27,593 bases of DNA, taken from the NCBI GenBank assembly GCA_029204225.1, contig MU836526.1, forward strand, positions 1 to 27,593, in the 5' to 3' direction. The number at the start of each line of letters is the position of its first letter. Positions within the stretch are counted from its first letter, which is position 1. Origin of the DNA: Diphasiastrum complanatum. Its lineage: Eukaryota; Streptophyta; Lycopodiopsida; Lycopodiales; Lycopodiaceae. Positions 1 through 10,707 of the stretch are shown here, piece by piece. Position numbers and translations under genes: made by a program. The notes under the pieces were generated by a model. It did no database searches, was not told where the DNA came from, and saw only the letters and a list, made by a program, of their open reading frames with translations.

Positions 1-59
1 CAAATTGTCCAACCCTCTAAATTAAAACTCTGATTACCCTCTCTACGTATAATATCAAT

Positions 60-690
60 AATGATTCTTTTTTGACATTATTAGATATATATGATCTTTT
101 TGGCTTCATAGAGGCTAAAGCCGTTTGTATTTTGAGCAAGGAATTAGATGAGTTTTCTGATTTGATTAATTATGAAACTGATGATCTTCTCCTTGGAGTG
201 GATGACCCAGTCAATGATCAATGGAAAAGATTACTTGAAGATGGTCATTTGAGCAAGTGCATAGAAATGAAGTTGATCATCCTAGTGAAGATGAGTTTTC
301 TAGAATTCAAAATCAAATTAGCTTTCCAGAGCCATCTATATATACTCCAAGCTCTTTGACTTCGAGAGGAGGCCACAATATTGACAATGAGACTGATCAA
401 TGAAGACAAAGTTGAATGCATAAGTTTTGTTTGAATTTTACTAGATGATATGTGATGCCAAAATTTTGTATTCAACCTCACATTTTTTTCTATTTCAAGA
501 AACTCTATATGTGGATGAGTTTGCAATCCGTCGAGGAGGACACAGATCTTCGGTAGATGAATTTTTAAGAAATCATGCACTAGGTTATTATTTGAATTCC
601 TTCAAGAATAATGAGATTAGTGTGTCCCATTCAAAGTTTCATCAACACGGTGAAACAATGATTATGAAGGTACATGACATGCACATGTGA
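60..690 (+). pseudogene. Decayed coding remnant, unrecognised
   Basis: An acidic open stretch runs from about position 60 to 256 (it includes ELDEFSDLINYETDDLLL). It appears to continue after a frame change to about 400, ending near SLTSRGGHNIDNETDQ and a stop. A second open stretch begins after a good 3' splice-like site (T-rich tract then AAG at about 480-500) and ends at 690; it includes RRGGHRSSVDEFLRNHALG. The RGGH motif occurs in both pieces. I do not recognise the family; an acidic C-terminus of a hAT-type transposase is one weak possibility. Composition and codon-like structure suggest real ancestry as coding sequence, but frameshifts and stops argue that it is dead. Confidence 0.22.
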
Positions 691-1209
691 ATAGGTGCGG
701 GCAAAAAAGCTGGATAATGCTATTTGATTTTTTAGTGTTATTTTTCTCTCTCCTACATGGCATTTTTTATAGGGCCCTCTTCGGGCCCATATTTTCTTAA
801 TGGCACTCGACAATTCTATGATTCTCTCCAAATCCATAATATTTTATGAGAGCTTTGAGTTCAATACCACGAAGCTGCTTAGTAAAGATTAGTATCAAAT
901 TTTCATTCGCTCCATCAATGAAATGCATTAGATGGTTTTCGGTGTTTTGTCCTCTAGGTATAGGGTTTTTTCGATTATCTTGACCATATTTAGTTGTTGT
1001 GAGCAGCTGGTTGTGGATTTCACATTACTAGCCCTTGGGTTCTAGTAGGAATGGGAGGCAATGCCAGTCTAGGCAGGGGTTAAGGTAGCACCTTGTCGCT
1101 ATGCCAAAGGAGCAGGATCGGAACTGGGCATGTTGCTTGGTTTCTAAGGTTGTATCTGTCATGATTGATCATGATGCAGATATGGTAGTATCGGGAAGGC
1201 CACTCTAAT
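691..1209. other. No gene seen
   Basis: This stretch has no convincing reading frame, repeat or terminal structure. It is ordinary AT-biased sequence between two decayed coding remnants. Confidence 0.5.
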
Positions 1210-1680
1210 CTATGTCTCAACTGTGGCATTTGTATTCCGTGTAATTAATATATTGTTGGCACAATGTGGACACCACTTGGATTCTCGTCTGGGATATGCG
1301 TGGGTAGGACTAGGTTGCAAGCCTTTCAGCATTTGGTCAATGGGGGTGGTAAGGTTAGTAGTGAGCTTTCTAAAATGTTCAATACTCTGTGTATGTGACT
1401 TCTCTATGGCTGATATAATTGTGTCAATATTGTTGGCCATAGATGTGGAAGCATCATCATAAAGCTTATCCTTACATTTAGCACGTCATTTTTTCCAACA
1501 TTTTCTCTCATCAAAAAAATTATTTGAATCAAATCGCGTGCTCTCGCTATCATCTATCCTCTTGATGGCATCAACACATGCTACTTGGAATGAGACATAA
1601 TGTTGTCCTCTTTTGGGAACGACATGGAATATTCTAGAATATGGCAAGAGGCTTCTGCAATAAGCTCAAACAATACATAA
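1210..1680 (-). pseudogene. Decayed coding remnant with CxxC end, unrecognised
   Basis: On the minus strand one frame stays open from about 1668 down to the stop at 1210 except for one in-frame TGA near 1488. It encodes roughly 150 residues. Visible parts, in order, are a start region including VPKRGQHYVSFQVACVDAI, an acidic and Ser-rich stretch, a Lys/Cys-rich stretch (ERKCWKK, stop, RAKCKDK), a helical segment beginning MANNIDTIISAIEKSH, a Pro-containing linker and WCPHC near the end. The frame continues well past the 76-residue open part, which argues against chance. I do not recognise it. The Lys-Cys-Trp-Lys block resembles the middle of Myb/SANT-like domains of some plant transposon proteins, but that is only a resemblance. 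Confidence 0.3.
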
Positions 1681-1827
1681 ATGAAGTACAAAGTCGGAAG
1701 TATTAGAAATTGGGCCTTAGGCTAATAAGTGCCATGGAGCACAATTATTCAATAAAGTATTTTAAACTTAGCTTTTGTAAAGTTCTTAAGTTGGGAAACA
1801 CAGCTTGACCTCAAGAAAAACAAAGTG

Positions 1828-2736
<909 letters not shown>

Positions 2737-2745
2737 CTCCCTCTT
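2737..2745 (-). promoter_or_regulatory. Polypurine tract of copia A
   Basis: The minus strand reads AAGAGGGAG directly before the LTR start TGTCAG. This is the usual position and composition of the plus-strand primer of LTR retrotransposons. Confidence 0.75.
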
Positions 2746-4618
2746 GAATCTTGCAGCTTTGTACATTCAATCCAATTGTCTTTCTTTGCTTGGCAAAGAG
2801 TGGCTTGTCGAGCGGTTTCGTGAGCAAATCTACAATCATGCCTTCTGATTTTATATACTGGAACTAGGGCTCTCCTTTCGAGATCAAATCTCGAATGTGA
2901 TGGTTCTTCAGAGGTATGTATTTTGTCTTTGAATGGAAGACATGATCCTGGGACATATAGATGGCACTCTGAGAGTCCATCATCATCGTGCTTGGCCCTT
3001 CTTGTGGTATCTCAATTGCCTCCAGCATCATCTGCAACCACAATACCTCATTCGCCACCTTTGAAGCTGTGACGTATTCAGCTTCGCAAGAGGATTGAGC
3101 CACCAAGTTTTGCTTTTTGCATATCCAGCTGATTGCAGCTCCGCACGCTATGGTACATCCTCCAGTAATGGACTTGTTGTCATCTTTGCAGCTCGTCCAA
3201 CTTGCATCACTGTAGTGGTGCAACTCGAATTTTTTTTCTTCGTTTTCAGCTCTGTAGGTTAATCCAATATTCCGGGTACCCTTCAGATATTGTAGGATTT
3301 GTTTGGCCATTTGCCAATGTGTCATGCCAGGATTTGAAGAGAATTGGCTCAATGTGTAAATAGAGAAAGCCAGATCGGGTCTGATACAAACTGTCAAGTA
3401 CATCAGACTATCGATTAAGTTCTGGTAAGGTATACTTGCCATCTTCTGTTCTTCATCTTCCGTTTTTGGGCGTGAGCTTGGCTCTAGCTATCATTGGTGT
3501 AGCCTTCTCTTTGCAGTCCATCATGTGGTACTACTTTAGCACTTTTCTGGCATATTTTGACTGACTCAAGTGCATTTCGCCCTTTGTTTGATCTCTTCTG
3601 ATCTCCAGCCCGAGGCATTTTGTTGCTTCTCCAAGATCTGTGATTTTCTAGCTTCCAAAAATCTGACTCTTCGTGTCTTTTATCAGCATCAAGGAGTTTC
3701 CTATCATTAGCGAATCATCCACGAAAATGGTCAATATCACAAAATTTTTCCTACCCTTTTAATGTAGACATTGCAGTCTGGTTGAGTAGGATTGAAGTCT
3801 AGAGACTTCTAAAGACCATCGATCTTCTTGTACTAAGCTCGTGATGTCTGTTTTAGACCATAGATGCATCTCTGCAACCGACAGACATATTGTCGATTGT
3901 CAGGGTCTTCAAAACCTTCAGGCTGCTTCATGAAGATTTTCTCCTCTAGGTCTCCATGGAGAAAGGCTGTTTTCACGTCAATCTGGTGAACTTCCAGATT
4001 GTGCTATGTGGCATATGCAAGAAGTAGCCTTATGCTTGTCATCTTGACCATGGACGAATATGTGTCGAAATAATTAACACCATATCTCTGTGTGTAGCCC
4101 TTTGCCACAAGCCTTGCTTTGTAGCGGCCAATCGTGCCATATAATTTCATCTTTTTCTTGTATACCCACTTGCAGTCGACTATTTTTCTATTTTCTAGCA
4201 GTGGCTCTAATGTCCATGCCTCGTTTTGCCTCATCGACTCGATCTCCTCTAACATTGCCTGCTTCCAGAATTCTCCCTTTGGACTCTGGATAGCTTCTTG
4301 GTATGTTGCTGGCTCTTCAGTGAAGCTGCAATACTCGAATTGCGTGTCTTCACTCCATTGAAGATTGTCAGAGTAGCGGTCTGGAGGTCTTCTTTGTCTT
4401 GTTGACCTTCTAGGCTCATTTCATCGTTGCTCAAACGTTTATTGTTTGTGGGGTTGATCCTCTGCTTCCTACTGCTCTGGAGTCTGCGGCTCTGCATTCT
4501 GATTTGATGTCCGTCCTCGATCTCCCTCTTGAATAGACAACAGTGTGAATTGTTGAATCGATCTGAACAACTTTGCTCTTTGGTTCGTCTCAATTTGAGG
4601 TCGTTTTGATTGAAAACG
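2746..4618 (-). pseudogene. Ty1/copia pol remnant (RT and RNase H), element A
   Basis: This is the 3' half of a copia polyprotein. In minus-strand order it shows a linker, the RT start ([18 protein letters not shown] near 4255, then CKWVYK and [10 protein letters not shown]), the RT catalytic FVDD at 3714-3725, and RNase H with YSDASW, SSCEAEY and MDSQSA (about 2870-3240). The C-terminal VDLLTKPL stretch near 2830 abuts the polypurine tract. Between 3442 and 4004 the frame is broken repeatedly by stops and shifts, so it cannot make a working enzyme. Integrase, protease and most of gag are absent here; the gag start lies at 9.2-9.66 kb. Family assignment is secure from motif order; activity is excluded. 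Confidence 0.9.
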
Positions 4619-5945
4619 AACCACCTTTGCTAGCTACGGTGGTAGTAGTCAGTTTTTTTTCAATGTTTTACGGTTTTTAAAGACTTCAAAAACCGATTTT
4701 GTTTCTGGCCTTATTTTGAGTTTTGGAAGTCGAAATTTTTTTTGCATACAAAGTTTTCTTTAATAAAATAAAATAAAATTAAAAAAAAAAATTGCTAAAC
4801 ACCTGTGCGCCAGCGCGCGCGAATCCGTACGGCTCTCAAGCAAATTCTGGTTTTCTGCAACAGTACACAGGCTGCGCAGGTGGAAGAGCAGGCCCTGCCT
4901 GCTTCTAATTTTGAGGGAGGGGTTCGCTTAGGTACTTGGGCTTTGCCTTGAGATTTCAAAAGGCAGCCGCAGACTTCTCTATATTCTGTGAAGAGAGAAG
5001 TACCTTCCACAAAATAAAAGCCTTTTATAAAAGTACTAACTGGAAACTCTCTGCTCAAAGTTTATTATCTCTTAACCTTCACTATTCAACTTTGTAAACT
5101 TCACATAAATAAAGTTTATGATTAAACTATTATGTACCTTACAGGTACATGTTAAATCTTTAAGGTAAGTTTTCAAAGTTTGTTTTAAAAAGTTTTAAAA
5201 GATAACTTTGAGTTTAACTTTGCAAGCTTTCAAAGAGACAAAACTATTATCGAACCATGGTTTGCTTATGAAAATTATTAAGAAAGAGAGAAGAAAACAA
5301 ATTAAAAGTACACACTTGTACTTGCAGGCAATACTTGCTGCAAGGACAAATCTGTGTGGCCTTCCTTCTATCTCTCTTAGTCTCTTTCATGGGCTTAAAC
5401 CACCTCTTTGTAATTTTCCATCTGCATACAAAGAAAAATTGGTAAATCCTTCATCCTTTTCACTTTTGGGAGGAAATTTGATGTTTTTTTCTCCACTTCC
5501 TCCTCATGAACGCACAGTTGTACCTGCACTTTTTCCTTTGCCTAAGGACAAGCGTTAGAGGAGATTTAGGTGTATCTTTAGGCCATAAGGCCATGAGGTC
5601 AAGGCGGTGACCCAGAAGTTGGGTGGGGACGTGACCCAAGTTACCCTTGGGTGAGGTGGCGTAAAGAGGGTGGTGGCCATGTGAGTTGAGGGTAGGTGGA
5701 CCCGATAAGGGGTGCCACTTGTTTTTGGAGCCCATGTGCTTGCTAGGTGGCGACCATAAGGCCCGCCACCCGGCCAGGCTTTTTTTTAAGAAGAAAAAGA
5801 AGTGGGATGGGGGGGTATAGGCTCCATTTCCATCATTGAGGTGCTTATTGTGGATTAGTCTCCTTGAGTAGTGGTCTCAAGTTCTCTAAGTCCTTTTGTT
5901 GCAAAGCCCTTGCAGTTTTTTCTTTGCCTTCTTCCTTAGTGCGCC
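4619..5945. other. Unassigned spacer, possible gypsy LTR/leader
   Basis: This region lies between the broken end of copia A pol and the gypsy gag start. It contains an A-rich TATA-like stretch at about 4765-4790, a GC-rich patch at 4800-4830 and a G-rich leader-like part at 5575-5790. No primer-binding site or TG...CA pair could be identified, so an LTR is only suspected. Short open frames here are not supported. Confidence 0.35.
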
Positions 5946-6830
5946 ATGGACCCTGTTATGCCCTCGGGTGAAGGACCATCTTCACCACCTCCTCCTCCTG
6001 ATGTAGATACTAACCAGCTTGTTCAGGCCCTAAATATGCTGCAAAACCAAATTTTAGAAATGCAGGCCAAGCGTGCCACGGCCGAGCAAGAGTGGCGTTC
6101 TTCGACGCACTCACGGTCCACTGGCGTTTATCCAATGTTTAATCCGGAATTCTTTTCGGGTGAGACCGGCTTCCTGATGTGGTATTGTCGTGGCTAGATC
6201 GATGGAATAGTCATTTTTCCATGCACGATGCACCTGATAGTACGAAGATCGCTTCTGCTCTCATGTTTTTATGCGGTAAGGTGTTTACATGGTGGCAAGA
6301 TCTAAAGGAGAGGGCAACTACCCCTTCTACATGGGATGCCTTTCAAGAAGCCTTTAAAACGCTTTTCTTCCGGTGTTGGATGATTTTGAGCATTGGCGGC
6401 GTTTTGCCACCGTGCAGATGGGTACTAGGCCGTCAGATGCCTATATCCAGAAATTCCAAGAAGATTTGTCTCAATTCGCCTCGCGAATCAATCCTATCCT
6501 GTTAAAGTTACATTTTATTTTGGGGCTTCCAAAGGAATTTCAGATAGAAGTGTGGCGTAACCAACCGCAGACAATCAAAGATGTGGTTTGCTTTGCGAAA
6601 ATCTTCGATGACGCCCATTTTGCCTCTCGCAAGGAGCAAGCTTTGCCCAAGGCCGAACAGAAAGAAAAGAAATTTTTCAAGAAGCGGGACAGAGACAAAA
6701 CGGCGGACAGCGGTTCCCAAGGCAGGAATAAGTGCGTCAAATTGGAGCGCGCTGACTACGACAAGGCTTGAACCAGCGGATTGTGCTTCTCCTGCATGTA
6801 GAAGGGGCATCTTTCAAAAGATTGCCCAAA
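5946..6830 (+). pseudogene. Ty3/gypsy gag remnant with zinc knuckle
   Basis: The ATG at 5946 starts a Pro-rich N-terminus followed by a helical stretch (TNQLVQALNMLQNQILEMQ). After a frame change at about 6180 the capsid-like region continues (WLDRWNSHFSMHDAPDSTKI, TWWQDLKE), and after another near 6370 it goes on through FEHWRRFATVQMGTRPSDAY to a Lys-rich tail ending at 6771. A CX2CX4HX4C zinc knuckle lies at 6784-6824 with an in-frame TAG inside it. Gag coats the element RNA in virus-like particles. At least two frameshifts and a stop make it non-functional. It lies directly upstream of protease in the usual gypsy order. Confidence 0.85.
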
Positions 6831-6929
6831 GAAAAAGCAAAAGAAATCTGGCGGGCAACCTAAATCTTTTAAAGCGCCAGGATTCTAGTATTTCTTTTAT
6901 TGATTTATCCTTTAAGAATGGCACTAGTT

Positions 6930-8480
6930 GCAAGAATTGTTGTTTTAATACAGTTGTTTTTGGCCCCCATGATCTCATTTGTATGAATGGAATTGTAGGA
7001 TGCCAAGCTGTGTTTGTTTTGTTTGATGATGGTTCCACACATAACTTCATAAATGCTAAATTGGTGCAGAAGCTCAGGGCGGCTACCGCGCCAAGTAATC
7101 ACTTGTACGTGGTGAAAATGGCGTCGGGGGAAGATCAACAAGCTTGGGATCAGCTTGTTCCTCAACTGTCGCTTCAGATTCAAGATTATGTTGAACCGCT
7201 AGATTTTCATATTATGAACTTGGATAGCGTAGACATAATCTTAGGAAAAGAATGGTTTTATTCTAAAAACGAGTCTTTAAGGAAGGATTATGTTACTCAT
7301 AGTATTTCTTTTTTGTATAAAGGCTCGTTAGTTGAACTAAAAGGCGATGTAAATAGGCCTTTTGATCCTTTGGTATCTGCTTTAGAAGTTGTAAAATATT
7401 TGAAAGATTTTGGTAATGAAATTTATCTTTGTTTTTTGAAAGATGAAATTTATGTGGATGACCATGCAGTCCAGAGTCTAAATATTGATTTATCGCATTT
7501 GCCTTTGAATGTGCATGTAAATAATCCCTTAAGTGTTAATTCACCTAAAGGAATAATATTTAACAAACTTAGGCAAGATTATAGCGATGTTTTTTCTGAT
7601 AAACTCCCTGATGGCCTACCTCTCCAAAGGAGTGTTGACCATCAGATTGAGTTGCTTCCTAGAAGCCAACCTGTTTCTCTTTTTCCATACAGGGTTAGCT
7701 TTAAGGAAGGGGATGAAATTTCTAAGCAGTTACAAGAACTCCTTAGGATGGGCGACATACGGTCTAGTAAGTCCCCTTGGGGAGCACCAATCCTTTTAGT
7801 AAGTAAAAAGGATGGCGGCACACGTTTGTGTGGTGACTTTAAAAAGTTAAATGATTTAACCATCAAGAACAGATATCCCTTACCTAGGATGGATGATCTT
7901 ATGGATCGTCTGAATGGGGCTAAATATTTCTCCAAAATTGATCTTACATCAGGTTACCATCAGATAAGGATTAGGAACGAAGACGTTCCTAAGACTGGAT
8001 TTCGATCCAGATATGGCCATTATGAGTTTCTAGTGTTACGTTTTGGACTCACAAATGCGCCTGCCACTTTCCAGTAGGTGATGAACAATATTTTTCGTCC
8101 ATATCTAGGAAAGTTTGTGGTGGTGTATTTGGACGACATATTAATTTATAGTCGGACCCTTGAGGAGCATGAAGAGCATCTTTGTATTGTCTTAGATCTT
8201 CTAAGGCAAGAAAAGCTCTATGCTAAGCAGTCAAAATGTGAGTTCTTTCAAACTAAACTCAAATACCTGGGCCATGTCATATCGGATAAAGGTCTTGAAA
8301 TCGATTATGACAAAGTTCGTAAAGTGCGAGAATGGCCGAAACCTTTGACAATTCGTGATGTGAAATCCTTTTTGGGCTTCACAGGATTCTTTCACAGGTT
8401 CATTTTAGACTATGCCTTGAAAGCATTGCCCTTGACGAACGTTCTTAAGGGGGTGAAGAAAAAATGTAGTCGTAGCAAAA
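6930..8480 (+). pseudogene. Ty3/gypsy protease and reverse transcriptase remnant
   Basis: A long open frame reaches 8077. It contains a retropepsin-like site DDGSTHNF at 7025-7048, where Asp-Ser/Thr-Gly is usual, and then a complete RT N-terminal region: [10 protein letters not shown] at about 7635, [45 protein letters not shown] and APATFQ. An in-frame TAG at 8075-8077 interrupts it; RT resumes at once with the catalytic YLDD at 8126-8137 and continues to LGFTGFFHRF near 8400. The TAG stands at a position normally coded by a Gln or Arg codon. The order PR-RT identifies Ty3/gypsy. The RNase H that should follow is missing: after about 8455 the sequence changes abruptly. Confidence 0.9.
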
Positions 8481-8661
8481 GTACATTGATAACGTGGACG
8501 AATGAAATGATTGGAGAGATTAATCAGTTATGCTTTGCTGAGATCCAATCTGATTTGTATCTTTCACTACGGGATCTTTGCCGAACCGATAGGTTTTTTG
8601 ATCACATCTGGCTAGTTGTCCTGACAGGAAATTCTAGATCTAGTGATGACCTTGGGATGTA

Positions 8662-9211
8662 GGATCCCAAGCAATCCCGTAATGATAAGCTACTTGAAGA
8701 CTATTCCATAAGGAATGGCCTGGTTTTTCGAAAGGGAAAGGTTTGTGTGCCGAATAGGGAAGACTTGCGGGCCCAAATCCTACAGCAGTGTCATGACAAC
8801 CCTTGTGCTGGTTACCTAGGCATACAGAGGACACTTGACCTTGTTAGGCAATATTTCTTATGGCCTAAGATGAAAGGTCATGTTGAGGCATACGTTCAAA
8901 GTTGTGAACAATGCCAACAAAACAAAGTGGAACGACTCAAAGTTGCGGGTCTTTTACATCCCTTGGAAATTCCCAATAAGAAATGGGAAAGTATTTCAAT
9001 GGATTTTGTGGTTGGACTCCCTAAAACCCGGAGTGATCACGATGCCATTTGGGTGGTGGTTGACATGCTAACCAAGATGCCGCAATTTATACCAAGTAAA
9101 TTAACTGTCAAGGCATCTGAACTAGCCTAGTTTTTTGTTGGAAAGTTGTTCAGATTGTATGGTTTGCCGAATGATGTTGTTAGTGATCGTGACTCCAAGT
9201 TCACTGGTGGC
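8662..9211 (+). pseudogene. Ty3/gypsy integrase remnant, truncated
   Basis: Integrase inserts element DNA into the host chromosome. Seen here are the zinc-binding N-terminal domain (QCHDNP ... GYLGIQRT ... SCEQCQQNK) and the catalytic core with MDFVVGLP, VVDMLTKM and VSDRDSKFTG. The second zinc His of the HHCC finger is Tyr at 8813-8815 (GGT TAC where GH is usual). A TAG at 9127 interrupts the core. The sequence stops being gypsy at 9207-9213, so the catalytic Glu and the C-terminal domain are absent. The copia A gag fragment begins at the same point on the opposite strand, marking a rearrangement junction. Confidence 0.88.
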
Positions 9212-9659
9212 TGATAGGACGTCGGTAGAGTTTTCATGAAGTCCGTCAGCTGCTGTGGTACTAGGACTTGGTGCTCCTGTCCTGATGCAACGAGTTGAGC
9301 GAAGATCATTCTGATCTTTTCAACGTGCTGATCCAACTGGTTGTCATCCCATCATATAAATTGTAGCTGATTGTGAAGGTGCATGACTGAAGCTGCAATC
9401 CTCACTTCATACTTCTGTTTCAATCTTTCCCACGCTGCATGGATACTTTCACAATCTTCAATATGCATGAGTAGATCTTCATTTATGGACGAAACGATGA
9501 TCGCCACTGTGCGCTCATCTTTTCTGATCCATTCAGCTCTTCTCGGCTCTCCCTCTGGGGGCTGCACCTTTGAGAATTCGGTCCGATTTTGAATTTCCAG
9601 ATCCTGTAATTTGCGCCATCAAGAATGATTGTTACTCTTGTCTGGATTGTTGTAGCCAT
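9211..9659 (-). pseudogene. Ty1/copia gag N-terminus, element A
   Basis: The minus-strand ATG at 9659 starts MATTIQTRVTIILDGANY, followed by RIWKFKI, which is typical of copia gag N-termini. A frameshift near 9570 leads to a stretch containing RRAEWIRKDERTVAIIVSSI and CESIHAAWERLKQKYE (UBN2/retrotran_gag-like). Another break near 9352 leads to QLDQHVEKIRMIFAQLVASG and FMKTLPTSYQP, where the fragment ends at the gypsy junction. The rest of gag, protease and integrase are missing from this locus. It lies just downstream of the primer-binding site and 5' LTR at 9713-10171 and so is the 5' part of copia A. Confidence 0.82.
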
Positions 9660-9712
9660 ATTGTGTTGCCTAGAAGAATCACTGTTGGGATATCAGTAGT
9701 GATAACCTGTGA

Positions 9713-9724
9713 GCTCTGATACCA
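9713..9724 (-). promoter_or_regulatory. Primer-binding site, tRNA-iMet type
   Basis: The minus strand reads TGGTATCAGAGC immediately after the LTR end ...CGACA. This is complementary to the 3' end of plant initiator-Met tRNA and is the standard copia primer site. Confidence 0.93.
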
Positions 9725-10080
9725 TGTCGCGGAAGTGAAAACACTGTTCAGTGTCGCAAAAGCGAAACTGTTTCTTTTTCATTTTCGTCTTTGTATTTAC
9801 GAATAATTTTGCGTCTTTGAATTTTCTTTTGCGCGGAAGCTTCACAAAATCCTAGACACACGACTGCACGTCACAGAATACATTTTATATTAGAAATCCA
9901 GACACATAGCACAAGACAAGGAGATGCACAAAAATAGAACGATGATATTATCAGTTTAATTTTAGAGCGAAATCGTCAGTGTCTCTCTCGTTGGCAAAAT
10001 GACACTCTGCTCTTTCACTGTGTTCTGTTCGTTGGTAGACTTTTATGCACAACTCTATTGTTTCTAGTAATTTTCTTTCT

Positions 10081-10171
<91 letters not shown>
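9725..10171 (-). repeat. Truncated 5' LTR of copia element A
   Basis: The low end begins TGTCGCGGAAG next to the primer-binding site. Positions 9725-10081 align with 1828-2190 of the 3' LTR with scattered substitutions and a few short indels. Similarity ends just beyond the CT microsatellite; the roughly 430 bp of LTR that should follow, by comparison with 2308-2736, is absent. The break therefore falls at or beside the microsatellite. Confidence 0.82.
10082..10167. repeat. (CT)n microsatellite in truncated LTR
   Basis: About 43 CT dinucleotides occur at the same LTR position as the 2191-2307 tract but with a different length, showing independent expansion or contraction in the two LTR copies. 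Confidence 0.97.
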
Positions 10172-10349
10172 GGGCCTAGATTTCAACTCCTATCACCATG
10201 TTTACCCTCTTTCCATTGGTGGATCGAAGTCTGTTATTACACAACTATTCATCAGATTGGAGATCCAAGCCCCTTCTTTGCCCTCTTGATCGCACCGATT
10301 AGGGAGGCTCGAAAAGAGTCCAATATTTTTTTGGCGTTGTTGCTGAGGA
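10172..10349 (+). repeat. LTR tail and decayed primer site of a Tat/Athila-like gypsy element
   Basis: Positions 10332-10349 read TGGCGTTGTTGCTGAGGA. This matches the tRNA-Asp-type primer site used by plant Athila/Tat gypsy elements except for changes that are all C-to-T or G-to-A. A short T-rich spacer and a CA (10320-10322) precede it, as expected at an LTR end. No gag or pol of this element follows in the window. The assignment rests on this one motif and its context. Confidence 0.5.
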
Positions 10350-10652
10350 GACGGTGTTAAAAAGTTGTAGAAGTGGGCTTTTTGTTTCTATGTTCTTGAT
10401 TTTTCTTGTATTTTGACATGTTTTTGACTCGCTTTTTGTTTTTTTACATTTTAATCTCATTTTTTTTAAAATTGTCACTATGTTAGTGAGCAGAGCAGAC
10501 TTTCAGGCTTGTTTTGTGATCTCGACAAGTTAAATTTTTTTGACTCGTATTTTTTTTTAACTTGCTAGATTTTCACTCGTCGAATTTTTTTTTACTTATT
10601 GGAATTTTTAAACTCACCAAATTTTTTAACTCCCCAAATTTTTTCTAACTTG

Positions 10653-10656
<4 letters not shown>
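10350..10656. repeat. T-rich degenerate short repeats, no gene
   Basis: T-runs alternate with motifs like ACTCGTCGAATTTTT and ACTCACCAAATTTTTT, especially at 10510-10640. They look like a degraded version of the minisatellite at 10877-11307. No gene is seen. Confidence 0.5.

Positions 10657-10706
<50 letters not shown>
10657..10706. repeat. (AT)n microsatellite
   Basis: About 25 AT dinucleotides abut the minus-strand Helitron terminus at 10707. Helitrons insert between A and T, so an AT tract is a natural target. Confidence 0.97.

Positions 10707-10707
<1 letters not shown>

Noticed and set aside
4795-5058. Minus-strand frame of 87 codons near the gypsy leader
   Set aside because: No motifs, and it overlaps a GC patch and A-rich region; more likely untranslated retroelement sequence.
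5460-5735. Minus-strand frame of 91 codons in the gypsy leader
   Set aside because: Opposite to the element's direction and without recognisable content.
9713-9724. A tRNA gene at the TGGTATCAGAGC site
   Set aside because: Only the primer-complementary bases are present; there is no cloverleaf, and the site abuts an LTR end.
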